A stretch of DNA of 64,000 bases from NCBI GenBank assembly GCA_017592665.1, contig JAGFNW010000004.1, positions 186,001 through 250,000 of the forward strand, read 5' to 3'. The translations under genes were made by a program, and so were the position numbers. This DNA comes from Streptosporangiaceae bacterium NEAU-GS5 (lineage in GTDB: Bacteria > Actinomycetota > Actinomycetes > Streptosporangiales > Streptosporangiaceae). Under the pieces are notes generated by a model. The model was not told the DNA's origin. It saw only the letters and a list, made by a program, of their open reading frames with translations, and searched no databases. This document shows, in pieces, positions 9,370 to 17,829 of the stretch (the first letter of the stretch is position 1; each line of letters starts with the position of its first letter).

Positions 9370-10313
9370 CGTACGCGCTGGGGATCGACTTCGGGGGGAC
9401 CAAGGTGGCGCTGGCCACCGCCCCGCTGGGCACGGCGCCGGCCATGCCGCTGTCCGTCACGCGGCTGGAGACGCGCGCCGTCGAAGGGGCGGCCGCCGTC
9501 GTGCGGCGCACCGTGGACGCGTGCCGGGCGCTCATGGAAGGCCGCGGAGCGCTCGGCGCCGTCGGGGTCTCCACGTTCGGGATAGTCCGCGATGGCGTGG
9601 TACGGCTCGCGCCCAACGTCCCTGGATGGGACGGCCTGCCGCTGCCCGCGCTGCTCGCGGAGGAGTTCGGCACGATCCCGGTCAGCGTCTCCAACGACGT
9701 GAAGGCCGCCACCGCGGCCGAACTGCGCTGGGGTCGGCTGTCGGGGATCAAGGACGGGATCTACCTCAACCTTGGCACGGGCCTCGCCGCCGGATTCGTG
9801 GTCGACGGCCACGTGGTCACCGGCGCGCACGGCGCGGCCGGGGAGATCGCCTACGTGGCCCGCCACGCCGGCGAGCTGCGAGCCTTGTCCCCCGCGGCCC
9901 GGGCGTCCTCGCTGGACGGGCTCGGCCCGGCCGTGGACAGAGCGCCGCTCGAGGAGTTCGTGTCCGGGATCGCGCTGGCCGAGCGCGGCTCGGAGCTGCT
10001 CGGCCGCCGGGTCACCGCGGCCGAGTTGTTCGCGTTCCGGCACGACCCACGCGTGCGGCTGCTCATCGAGGAGGCGCTCGACGCGCTGGCGCTCGCGCTG
10101 GCCAACCTGTGTGTGGCGCTGGACCCGTCCCGGGTGGTGATCGGTGGCGGGATGATGGGCGCGGCCGCGTTCATCGTGCCGCACCTGCGTGAATGCCTGC
10201 GTCAGGCGGTGCCGTATCCACCGGAGGTGGTGCCGGCGAGGTTCGTGGACGACGCGCCGCTGTACGGTGCGCTGGCCCTGGCGCTCGGCGACGGGAGCGC
10301 CAAGGGGGTTTAA
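9366..10313 (+). CDS. ROK-family sugar kinase
   Basis: 315 residues. The ATP-binding DFGGTK motif is at residues 8-13, the catalytic-loop SNDVKAAT follows in the middle, then LNLGTGLAAGFVVDG and GAHGAAGEIAY. The CxCGxxGCxE zinc motif that normally follows GEI in glucokinase-type ROK kinases is missing, replaced by VARHAGELRALSP. GTG 9366 overlaps the permease stop by 4 nt. As last gene of the transporter operon it probably phosphorylates the imported sugar; specificity is unknown. It ends 4 nt into the 3' end of the opposite-strand microprotein gene. Confidence 0.85.
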   Translation: MTYALGIDFGGTKVALATAPLGTAPAMPLSVTRLETRAVEGAAAVVRRTVDACRALMEGRGALGAVGVSTFGIVRDGVVRLAPNVPGWDGLPLPALLAEEFGTIPVSVSNDVKAATAAELRWGRLSGIKDGIYLNLGTGLAAGFVVDGHVVTGAHGAAGEIAYVARHAGELRALSPAARASSLDGLGPAVDRAPLEEFVSGIALAERGSELLGRRVTAAELFAFRHDPRVRLLIEEALDALALALANLCVALDPSRVVIGGGMMGAAAFIVPHLRECLRQAVPYPPEVVPARFVDDAPLYGALALALGDGSAKGV

Positions 10314-10423
10314 CGCTGCTCAGGCGAGCCGCCGTTGTCCCTGCGATCGAGCGCGATCTGCAGAGCGGCGGCGGCTTCGTCCTCGGCGTCCTCAGGACGG
10401 TTCCACGGATACATCTCATACAT
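10310..10423 (-). CDS. 37-residue acidic microprotein (begins MYEMYPWNRPED)
   Basis: A short frame from ATG 10423 to TAA 10310, with GGAG 3 nt before the ATG. The product starts MYEMYPWNRPEDAEDEAA, continues into an Ala/Leu helix-forming stretch (LQIALDRRD) and ends GGSPEQR. Codon choice is like neighbouring genes. An operator-like motif identical in form to those of cimA, ilvB and serA lies 42 nt upstream. I do not recognise a function. Its position just downstream of serA on the same strand and the shared motif hint at a role connected to amino acid supply, but this is inference. Confidence 0.6.
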   Translation of the reverse strand: MYEMYPWNRPEDAEDEAAAALQIALDRRDNGGSPEQR

Positions 10424-10464
10424 GCTCTCCGAGGCTACCGGAAAATCTCGTAGGATGACCTAGT

Positions 10465-10481
10465 ATCTCACCATCCGAGAC
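10465..10481 (-). promoter_or_regulatory. Near-palindromic operator-like motif, copy b (microprotein gene)
   Basis: Minus-strand GTCTCGGATGGTGAGAT, 42 nt upstream of the microprotein start and 22 nt beyond the serA stop. It differs from copy a at only two bases. Confidence 0.6.
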
Positions 10482-10503
10482 ACCCCCCGGCCTTGGGCGT
10501 GGG

Positions 10504-12093
10504 TTAGTCGGCGAGGTCTACGGCGCGGCCGCTGTCGGCGCCGATTTCGGAGGTGATCTGGTCGAGGATCTCGGCCGGGATGACCGTGTCGACCGTCAGC
10601 GCGATCAACGCCTTGCCACCCTCGACCGTACGGGACACCTGCATCGAGGCGATGTTGACGCTGTGCTCGCCGAGCAGGCGGCCCACGATGCCGACGATGC
10701 CAGGACGGTCGGTGTAGGTGAAGAACGCGAGGTGGTCGGTCGGCTCGATCTCCATCGCGAAGCCGTTCACCTCGACGATCTTGGTGACCTGCCGCGGACC
10801 GGACAGCGTGCCCGACACCGAGACCGTACGGCCGTCGGCGAGGACGCCGCGCACGGTGACGACGTTGCGCCAATCAGGGCTCTCCGAGCTGGTCACCAGC
10901 TCGACGACGGTGCCCCGGTCCTTGGCCAGCAGCGGCGCGTTGACGTAGGTCACCGCGTCCTCCACGACGTCGGCGAACACGCCCTTGAGCGCGGCCAGCT
11001 CCAGCACTCGCACGTCATGGGCCGCGATCTCGCCGCGCACCTCGACGTCGATGCGGGTGGCCACCTCGCCCGCGAGGGCCGTGAAGATGCGGCCGAGCTT
11101 CTCGGTCAGCGGCAGGCCCGGCTTGACGTCCTCGGCGACCGCGCCGCCCTGGACGTTGACCGCGTCTGGCACGAACTCACCGGCGAGCGCAAGCTTGACG
11201 CTCCGCGCGACCTGGGTGCCGGCCTTCTCCTGTGCCTCGTGGGTGGAGGCGCCGAGGTGCGGGGTGACCACGACCTGGTCCAGCTCGAACAGCGGGCTGT
11301 CGGTCATCGGCTCCCGGGAGAACACGTCGATCCCGGCTCCGGCGACCCGGCCCTCCTTGATCGCCGCGTACAGGGCGTTCTCGTCGATGATGCCGCCGCG
11401 GGCCACGTTGATCAGGCGGACCGTCGGCTTGACCTGGTGGAGCTCGCGGTCGCCGATGATTCCCGTGGTCTCCTTGGACTTGGGCAGGTGGACCGTGATG
11501 AAGTCGGCCTGCGCCAGCACCTCTTCGAGGGAGACGAGCTTGACGCCCAGCTGCGCGGCCCTGGCCGGCTGCAGGTAGGGGTCGTACGCGAGCAGCTCGA
11601 CGCCGAACGGCTGCAGCCGCTGGGCCACCAGCTGGCCGATCTTGCCGAAGCCGAGGATGCCGACGACCTTCTCGTCCAGCTCGACCCCGGTGTACTTGGA
11701 ACGTTTCCACTCGCCGCCCTTGAGCGACGTGTGCGCCTGTGCGACGTTGCGCGCGCTTGCGAGGATGAGGGCGACCGTGTGCTCGGCGGCGCTGGTGATG
11801 TTGGAGGTCGGCGCGTTGACGACCATGACGCCCGCCTTGGTCGCCGCTTCGACGTCGACGTTGTCGAGCCCGACACCGGCCCTGGCGACCACGCGCAGCT
11901 TCGGCGCGGCCGCTACGGCCTCGGCGTCGACCTGCGTGGCGCTGCGCACGATCAGCGCGTCGACGTCGGCGAGGGCGGGCAGCAGCTGGGAACGGTCGGA
12001 GCCGTCGGCGTGCCGTACCTCGAAATCCGCGCCGAGGACGGCCAGACCGGCCTCGGACAGTTCTTCGGCGACCAGAACGACGGGCTTGTTCAC
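10504..12093 (-). CDS. serA: D-3-phosphoglycerate dehydrogenase
   Basis: 529 residues, the long type-I form found in actinobacteria: substrate-binding and NAD-binding domains (about 1-310), an intervening domain (about 310-450) and a C-terminal ACT domain (about 455-529, PGIVGIVGRLLGEHSVNIASMQVSR) through which serine inhibits. It catalyses the first committed step of serine synthesis. Visible motifs include VARAGVGLDNVDV, ILGFGKIGQLVAQR, INVARGGIIDE and VVTPHLGASTHEAQEKAG with the catalytic His. GTG 12093 has AAGGA 6 nt upstream. The 5' leader has a strong hairpin and an operator-like motif. Confidence 0.95.
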   Translation of the reverse strand: MNKPVVLVAEELSEAGLAVLGADFEVRHADGSDRSQLLPALADVDALIVRSATQVDAEAVAAAPKLRVVARAGVGLDNVDVEAATKAGVMVVNAPTSNITSAAEHTVALILASARNVAQAHTSLKGGEWKRSKYTGVELDEKVVGILGFGKIGQLVAQRLQPFGVELLAYDPYLQPARAAQLGVKLVSLEEVLAQADFITVHLPKSKETTGIIGDRELHQVKPTVRLINVARGGIIDENALYAAIKEGRVAGAGIDVFSREPMTDSPLFELDQVVVTPHLGASTHEAQEKAGTQVARSVKLALAGEFVPDAVNVQGGAVAEDVKPGLPLTEKLGRIFTALAGEVATRIDVEVRGEIAAHDVRVLELAALKGVFADVVEDAVTYVNAPLLAKDRGTVVELVTSSESPDWRNVVTVRGVLADGRTVSVSGTLSGPRQVTKIVEVNGFAMEIEPTDHLAFFTYTDRPGIVGIVGRLLGEHSVNIASMQVSRTVEGGKALIALTVDTVIPAEILDQITSEIGADSGRAVDLAD

Positions 12094-12139
12094 GGGCGGT
12101 CCTTAGGAAGTTCGGCTCGGTCGCCCGAAGTCTATCGGG

Positions 12140-12165
12140 AGCTCGTGAACGCCTTCACGAGCTCT
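12140..12165 (-). promoter_or_regulatory. Strong hairpin in the serA 5' leader
   Basis: Perfect 11-nt arms GAGCTCGTGAA and TTCACGAGCTC with a 4-nt loop, 47 nt upstream of the serA start. No T-run follows, so it is not a standard terminator. It abuts the operator-like motif at 12163-12179. Confidence 0.6.
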
Positions 12166-12179
12166 CCACGATGCGAGAC
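12163..12179 (-). promoter_or_regulatory. Operator-like motif, copy c (serA)
   Basis: Minus-strand GTCTCGCATCGTGGAGA, a slightly degenerate copy of the consensus (right half shifted by one base), 70 nt upstream of serA. Confidence 0.5.
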
Positions 12180-12191
12180 CCTTGTGACGAC

Positions 12192-12222
12192 GGGGAATTA
12201 TGAGGTTTACTCGCATATGCAC
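12192..12222 (-). promoter_or_regulatory. Putative serA promoter
   Basis: Minus strand TTGTGT, an 18-nt spacer, then CATAAT. Transcription would begin near 12185, placing motif c and the leader hairpin inside the early transcript. Confidence 0.45.
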
Positions 12223-12345
12223 ACAAGCTGGGGGCATACCCTTGTTTGACCGTTCCAATTCGCACGCCTGTCAACTTGGTATTGATCGCACCGAATCTTC
12301 GTGATTAGCCTGTTAAGCCATGGTTCAGAACCTATCGTTCAGCCT

Positions 12346-13194
12346 ATGAGCATCGGGAACCCTGCTCTCGGCGAAGTGCTCGCGCAGCACGGCAGCCCGC
12401 ATCGCCTCCTCGCGGCGCTGGCCGAATGGGGCGTCCTGGTGGCCGTGCGGCCGGACCGTTCGGTCGTGCTCGGCACGACCCAGAGCGGCGAACGGGTGTT
12501 GCTGGGATACACCAGCCCCGCCACGTACGCCCGGCATCGCGGCGGCCACTCGCTCTCCGTATGCGACGCCGATACGATCCTCGACATTCAGCGGGTGACC
12601 GGAGTCAGGGAGGTCGTGGTGGACGCGGCCGGACCGGCTGCGGCCGCGGTGCCCATCGAAGACCTTCAGCGTTATCTCGAGGTCACCCGCAGCGGCCCGA
12701 CCCCCGCCATGTCCGGCGTCATGCCGGTCATGTCCGCGTACGCCACCGGGGCGATGGCCACCGTGACGAGGACGCATCAGGCGCCGAGCGCGCCGGTGCC
12801 GGCGCCCACGCCGTGGGTTCCCTCGCCCCGTCAGCATCTGTCGGGCGCGATGACGGTCGTGGACCCCGGTTACCGGCGCACCGGGCACCCGATCCTGCCC
12901 GCGCTCCGGGTCGCCATCGGCGAGCTGCTGCGCGACTTTCCGCTGGTCCACCACGTGTGGATCTCCGAGGCGCGTACGGTCTCCGGCTCGACCGGCATCA
13001 TGCTGCACGTCAAGGTGCACACCGCGACGGCCGAGGACATCGTGCGCGATCTGCACCGCGGCGTGCGCGCCCGGCTGCCGCAGCTGGCGGCCAGCGAGGC
13101 CCCCGTGCTGATGGCAAGGGTCGCCGACGCGCACACCGAACGCCGCATGATCGAGATCGGCGCGCACGTGGTCTGCGCGGACGTTACCGACTGA
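12346..13194 (+). CDS. SseB-family protein, function unknown
   Basis: 282 residues. The N-terminal half (about 10-115) resembles the SseB N-terminal domain: RLLAALAEWGVLVAVRPDRSVVLGTTQSGERVLLGYTS and SLSVCDADTILDIQRVTGVREVVVDAAG. A Pro/Ala-rich linker (about 140-175) leads to a C-terminal domain (about 180-282, second SseB-like part). SseB was first named for enhanced serine sensitivity in E. coli, and it here sits beside serA, though any link is inference. ATG 12346 is chosen because CCTATC lies about 8 nt upstream, fitting a leaderless start; no ribosome-binding site is visible before either this ATG or the earlier GTG at 12301. Confidence 0.65.
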   Translation: MSIGNPALGEVLAQHGSPHRLLAALAEWGVLVAVRPDRSVVLGTTQSGERVLLGYTSPATYARHRGGHSLSVCDADTILDIQRVTGVREVVVDAAGPAAAAVPIEDLQRYLEVTRSGPTPAMSGVMPVMSAYATGAMATVTRTHQAPSAPVPAPTPWVPSPRQHLSGAMTVVDPGYRRTGHPILPALRVAIGELLRDFPLVHHVWISEARTVSGSTGIMLHVKVHTATAEDIVRDLHRGVRARLPQLAASEAPVLMARVADAHTERRMIEIGAHVVCADVTD

Positions 13195-13233
13195 GGTCTA
13201 CCGGCCGGGCGCTTGCTCGGCTTGAATAACGGC

Positions 13234-14613
13234 ATGTCGTCGCCCGCAACACCCGCCCAGCCAGTCAGCGGCGTCCCCCTCGGAGTGCGCATCTGGTACG
13301 GGGTCGGATCCTTCTGCACGGCCACCTTCAACACGATCCCCGGCCTGCTGCTGCTCATCTACATGACCAACGTGCTGGCCGTGCCGGCCTTCCTCGCCGG
13401 CGTGGTGGTGTTCCTGCCCAAGGCCTGGGATCTGGTCATCAACACGCTGGTCGGCCAGTGGTCGGACAAGACCAGGTCGAAGTGGGGACCGCGCCGCCCG
13501 TGGCTGCTCGCGGGGGCGGCCGTGCTGCCCTTGGCGTACGCGCTGACCTTCAGCGGCCCGCCGCTGACCGGCGTGCCGGCGGCGCTGTTCGTGGGGCTGG
13601 CGTTCCTGCTGGCCGCGACGGGCTTCGCCTTCTACGAGGTGCCGTACAAGGCCATGCCGGCCGAGATGACCACCGACTATCACGAGCGGACCACCCTGCT
13701 CCAGTGGCGCATGATCTTCATCGCGGCGGCGATCGGGCTGAGCGGCGTGCTCGCGCCCATCATCGCGGGCGACAGCCTGGCCGGATACCGGAGCATGGGG
13801 ATCATCTTCGCGCTGATCCTGCTGGCGTCGATGCTCGCGTCCTTCTTCGGCACGGCCCGCGCGCCCGTGGTCGGCCAGGTGGAGCCCGAGGGGTCGCTCA
13901 AGGCGCAGATCGCCGCGGCCAGGACGAGCAAGCCGTTCCTGTGGCTGCTCGGGCTGAGCTGCGCGCAGACGCTCGCCGCCGGAGTGATGCTGGCCGGCGC
14001 GCCCTATTTCGCCGCGTACACCCTGAAGGACACCGGCGCCTCCAGCACCCTGTTCGCCGCGCTCGTGGGCCCCATGCTCGTCACCATGCCGCTGTGGGTG
14101 TGGCTGGCCAAGAAGCTGGACAAGAAGGGCGCGATGGTGCTGTCCGGCTCCCTGTTCGCGTCCGGGGCGCTGCTGGCCGTCGGCACCCCTGTGTTCGGGT
14201 CGCTGTACGCGCACCTCTGCGTGGTCGTGGTCGGCGTCGGATACGCGGGCCTGACCCTGCTGCAGTTCTCGATGCTGGCCGACGTGATCGCGCACGACGG
14301 GACCACGTCGGGCAAGCGCCGCGGCGGGGTGTTCACGGGCCTCTGGACCGCGGCCGAGTCGGCGGTGGCCGCCTTCGGCGCGCTCATCTACGGCTCGACG
14401 ATCGCGGCGGGCGGGTTCATCTCCTCCGATCCCGCCCATCCGGTCAGCCAGCCGGACAGCGCGAACACCGCGGTGATCATCGGGCTGACGATCGTCCCGG
14501 CGGTGATCGCGCTGTCCGGCGTCTACATGACCCTCAAGTACGACCTCGACGCGCGCAAGCTGGCCTCGGCTACGCCGCTGCTCGGAGGGGAAGGGGCAAC
14601 CGCGAGCGGCTGA
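13234..14613 (+). CDS. MFS transporter of the GPH (glycoside-pentoside-hexuronide:cation symporter) type
   Basis: 459 residues with about 12 membrane spans. The first half has LPKAWDLVINTLVGQWSDKTRSKWGPRRPWLL, the GPH/MelB hallmark loop, and YEVPYKAMPAEMTTDYHERT, typical of this family. It likely imports a sugar or glycoside with a cation across the membrane; the substrate is unknown. ATG 13234 is the first plausible start; no ribosome-binding site is evident. The 3' 44 nt overlap the 3' end of the convergent FtsX-type permease gene, an unusually long tail-to-tail overlap. Confidence 0.85.
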   Translation: MSSPATPAQPVSGVPLGVRIWYGVGSFCTATFNTIPGLLLLIYMTNVLAVPAFLAGVVVFLPKAWDLVINTLVGQWSDKTRSKWGPRRPWLLAGAAVLPLAYALTFSGPPLTGVPAALFVGLAFLLAATGFAFYEVPYKAMPAEMTTDYHERTTLLQWRMIFIAAAIGLSGVLAPIIAGDSLAGYRSMGIIFALILLASMLASFFGTARAPVVGQVEPEGSLKAQIAAARTSKPFLWLLGLSCAQTLAAGVMLAGAPYFAAYTLKDTGASSTLFAALVGPMLVTMPLWVWLAKKLDKKGAMVLSGSLFASGALLAVGTPVFGSLYAHLCVVVVGVGYAGLTLLQFSMLADVIAHDGTTSGKRRGGVFTGLWTAAESAVAAFGALIYGSTIAAGGFISSDPAHPVSQPDSANTAVIIGLTIVPAVIALSGVYMTLKYDLDARKLASATPLLGGEGATASG

Positions 14614-17128
14614 CGGCGCCCGCCAGCAGGGCCGCGGCCAGCGGCAACCCGACCACGAGGAGCCCGGCCAAGGTCCACGGCACCTCGATCGGCGGTGCGC
14701 CGACGGCCCTGCTCACCCCGTCGGCCTCCACCATGGCCTTGGCGCCGCGGTCGGAGGCCAGCATGGTCGCCACGCCTATCCCCAACCCGGCCACCGCGCC
14801 GAGCGCCGATCCGACCAGCGCGACCGTCAGTGCCTGCGCGGCGACCACCGCGCGCTTGGTGAAGGGCCCGGCGCCCATCGCCGACATGATCGCGAGGTCG
14901 GGCCTCGCCTCGACGGCCGCGAGCGCGGTGGCGAGGAAGGTCATGGACAGCACGAGCGCGGCCGCGATCAGAACGAGGAACAGCACCAGCGCCCGGTCGT
15001 CCGGCGTCGGGATCACCACCTCGGCCTTGGGCGTGATCTGCGCGAGCCGGTCGGCGATGACCCGCAGGGTGGCATCGGGCACGCGATAGTCCGCGGGGTC
15101 GACCAGCAGCAGCACCGTGTCCGCCTTCAGGCCCGTCTTCACCAGCGTCGACGGCGACACGACGGCACGGGCCCAGCCCGGGCCGGTCGCGTGCGTGGCC
15201 AGAGCCGGGAGTTTCAACGTGACGGGATCCACCTCGGCGCTGTTCGCCGAAAGGATGACCTGGAAGCCGCCGCCGCGGACCATCGAGGGATCGAGCACGA
15301 CCGCCCGGCCTTCGCGCAGCGCCGCGGCCGCCGCGGGGTCGTCCCTGCGGAGCACGTATCGCAGCAGCCGTTCGTCACCGACCAGCAGACCGCCTCGCCG
15401 ACCCGGGTCGACGCCGCCTCCGAAGGCGAGTTCGCCCTCGCTTTTCGAGATCGCCGCCTCCAGGGGGAGGTTGTCCCCGGTGGCCGGCGCGCCGGCCTCG
15501 ATCAGCGGAACCCCGGCCGGCAGCGCCGACGCGACCATCTGCCGGATCCGGCCCCACAGCTCAGGGGTGAGGTCGCCGCCGCGTATCACCAGCGCCCCCG
15601 GCGGACCCTGCGGGCTCGCCTCGGTGTCCGATCGCCAGTCGCGGAGGTTGGTGCTCGCCAGCACACCGACCGCCGTCACCACCGTCACCACCGTCATGAC
15701 CGCGGCCACCGCCGGTGTGCTGCGCCCGGGATTCCTCGCGGCGTCCCGTACGGCGAAACGCAGCGGCAACGGCAACCGGCTGCCGGCCGCGGCCACACCG
15801 GCCACGACGGCGGGCACGAGCGCGATCAGCCCGAGCAGCGCGATCAGGGCGGCGACCATGGTGAGGACGGCGGAATGCCGCACCAGCACCACCGCGAGCG
15901 TCCCGCCGAGGATCACGAGAACCGCGCCGGCCACCGTCCAGCGCCGGGTGGGCGTGGCCGCGGCGCGGTGTCCGCCGAGCACGGCGATCGGATCGGTGCG
16001 GGCCGCCCGCGCCGCCGGGGCGAGCGCGGCCACCAGGCCGGCGCCCACGCCGAACACCACGACGGCCACCACGAACGCCCACGGGATCGTGAAGTCGGCG
16101 CTGACCGTTCCGAACCAGGCACGGGCCTGGTGCCTCAGCGCGGCCGCGGCGGCGATCCCGGCGACGGCGCCCGCCAGGCTCGCGATCAACCCGAATACGA
16201 GCCCGTCGGCCATCGCGATCCGCCACAGCTGGCGCGGCGTCGCGCCCTGCACGGCCATCAGCGCGAACTGAGCCGCCCTGCGCCGCCGGCCGACCGCGAA
16301 CGCGGGTCCGGCCGCGAGAACCACCAGCAGGAACAGCAGGACGATCCAGGGCGCCGGCTCCGCGACCGAGTCGACGACGATCGCGACGGTGTCCATGGAC
16401 GCCGCGACCGCCGGGCTGTCGACGATGGCGCCCTCGGCGTTGAGCTCGTGCGCCTTGGCCAGGGTGATCGGCGCGGGCGCGTCGACCATCCAATATGTGG
16501 TCTCGGCCTGTGGGCCGAGCACCGGCATGCTGCCCGGGTACGCCACCAGCTCGGCCATTGGACCACCGCCCACGTTGCGGGCCAGGCCGACGATCTTGAC
16601 GGGGACCCGTCCCGGCATCTGATAGACGGTCGTGCCGACCCTGATGCCCTGATCGCCGGCGATCTCGGTCGCGACGGCCTCCCCCGCGCGCGCCGGCAGC
16701 CGGCCGGACCTGAGCTCGACGATGTTCTGGGCCATCGAGTCGTTGAGGTCGACCTCGACCGCCTCGCCATCGTGGTAGCCGTACGGAGTGAGGTAGCGGA
16801 CGCTGCCCTCGCCGTACGGAATGACTCTGGAGCCGGCGCCGAGCAGATCGGCGACCTGGGCCGCGGTGAAGGGGTTGCCCCTGCCCGAGTAGCTGACCGA
16901 GCCGCCCTCCTGGGCGTCCACGTCCCAGTCGGGGCCACCCCAGATGATCCCGTCCGCCCTCCCCAGCGGACGCTCTGTGCCCCTGCTGACGTTGGGCTGC
17001 GCGTACATGGTGAAAATCCAGGTCAGCAGCGCCACGGGAATGGTGATCATGGCGAGGATGAGTGCCGTCCTGGCCTTCGAGCGGCCAGCGCCCCTGCGGA
17101 CCAGGCGCAACGCGACGCGGGCGGTCAT
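14570..17128 (-). CDS. FtsX-family ABC transporter permease
   Basis: 852 residues. An N-terminal span (ALILAMITIPVALLTWIF), a large extracellular domain (about 45-260), a first FtsX block of spans (about 265-480), a second extracellular region (about 490-720) and a final set of spans (about 720-840) give the two-fold repeated layout of large MacB/FtsX-like permeases. ATG 17128 overlaps the stop of the partner ATPase by 4 nt. Such systems usually export lipids, peptides or drugs or sense cell-envelope stress rather than importing nutrients. The PadR gene upstream should control it. Confidence 0.85.
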   Translation of the reverse strand: MTARVALRLVRRGAGRSKARTALILAMITIPVALLTWIFTMYAQPNVSRGTERPLGRADGIIWGGPDWDVDAQEGGSVSYSGRGNPFTAAQVADLLGAGSRVIPYGEGSVRYLTPYGYHDGEAVEVDLNDSMAQNIVELRSGRLPARAGEAVATEIAGDQGIRVGTTVYQMPGRVPVKIVGLARNVGGGPMAELVAYPGSMPVLGPQAETTYWMVDAPAPITLAKAHELNAEGAIVDSPAVAASMDTVAIVVDSVAEPAPWIVLLFLLVVLAAGPAFAVGRRRRAAQFALMAVQGATPRQLWRIAMADGLVFGLIASLAGAVAGIAAAAALRHQARAWFGTVSADFTIPWAFVVAVVVFGVGAGLVAALAPAARAARTDPIAVLGGHRAAATPTRRWTVAGAVLVILGGTLAVVLVRHSAVLTMVAALIALLGLIALVPAVVAGVAAAGSRLPLPLRFAVRDAARNPGRSTPAVAAVMTVVTVVTAVGVLASTNLRDWRSDTEASPQGPPGALVIRGGDLTPELWGRIRQMVASALPAGVPLIEAGAPATGDNLPLEAAISKSEGELAFGGGVDPGRRGGLLVGDERLLRYVLRRDDPAAAAALREGRAVVLDPSMVRGGGFQVILSANSAEVDPVTLKLPALATHATGPGWARAVVSPSTLVKTGLKADTVLLLVDPADYRVPDATLRVIADRLAQITPKAEVVIPTPDDRALVLFLVLIAAALVLSMTFLATALAAVEARPDLAIMSAMGAGPFTKRAVVAAQALTVALVGSALGAVAGLGIGVATMLASDRGAKAMVEADGVSRAVGAPPIEVPWTLAGLLVVGLPLAAALLAGAVSRSRLPLPLRAAA

Positions 17129-17829
17129 CGGGCCTGCTCCAGCGGCTCGTCCGCGCCGTCGGCGATCTCGCCGTCGCGGAGGAAGACCACCCGGTCGGCG
17201 TAGGCCGCGTAGCGCGGCTCGTGCGTGACCAGCAGGACGGCCGCGCCCGCGTCGGCGCGCTCGCGGAGCACCTGCATGACGTCGTCGCCGGTCGAGGAGT
17301 CGAGCGCGCCCGTGGGCTCGTCGGCCAGCAGCAGGCGACGCCGTCCGACCAGGGCGCGGGCGATGGCCACGCGCTGCCGCTGACCGCCGGACAGCTCGTC
17401 CGGGAAGCGGCCGGCCACGTCCGGCGCCAGGCCGACGCTGGCGAGCTCGGCGAGCGCCTCTTTCCTGGCCAGGGCCGTACGGAGACCGTCGAGCTCACGC
17501 GGGAGCATGACGTTCTCGGCGGCGGTGAGGGACGGGATGAGGTTGAAGTCCTGGAAGACGTAGCCGACGGCCCGCCGCCGCAAGGCCGCGACCTGGGGCG
17601 TGGACAGCATCGCCAGGTTGGCGCCCTCGATGAAGACCTGGCCCGAGGTGGGGCGGTCGAGCCCGCCCACGATGTTGAGCAGCGTGGACTTGCCGGACCC
17701 CGACGGGCCCATCACCGCCACCAACTCTCCGGCGGCGACACCTAAGGTGACGCCTCTCAGCGCGTGCACCGCGGCCTGGCCCGCGCCGTGCACGCGGGTC
17801 ACCCCCGTCACGCCTACTACGTGGTTCAT
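17125..17829 (-). CDS. ABC transporter ATP-binding protein (LolD/MacB type)
   Basis: 234 residues. Walker A GPSGSGKST, the MacB/LolD-class LNIVGGLDRPTSGQVF, signature LSGGQRQRVAIARAL and Walker B LLLADEPTGALDSSTG are all present. AAGGAG lies 5 nt before ATG 17829; the longer upstream frame overlaps the PadR gene antisense-style and is not used. The start overlaps the PadR stop by 4 nt and the stop overlaps the permease start, so the three genes form one coupled operon. Confidence 0.92.
   Translation of the reverse strand: MNHVVGVTGVTRVHGAGQAAVHALRGVTLGVAAGELVAVMGPSGSGKSTLLNIVGGLDRPTSGQVFIEGANLAMLSTPQVAALRRRAVGYVFQDFNLIPSLTAAENVMLPRELDGLRTALARKEALAELASVGLAPDVAGRFPDELSGGQRQRVAIARALVGRRRLLLADEPTGALDSSTGDDVMQVLRERADAGAAVLLVTHEPRYAAYADRVVFLRDGEIADGADEPLEQAR

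Noticed and set aside
15191-17203. 670-codon plus-strand frame opposite the FtsX permease
   Set aside because: Antisense shadow; the permease has consistent membrane spans and a coupled start.
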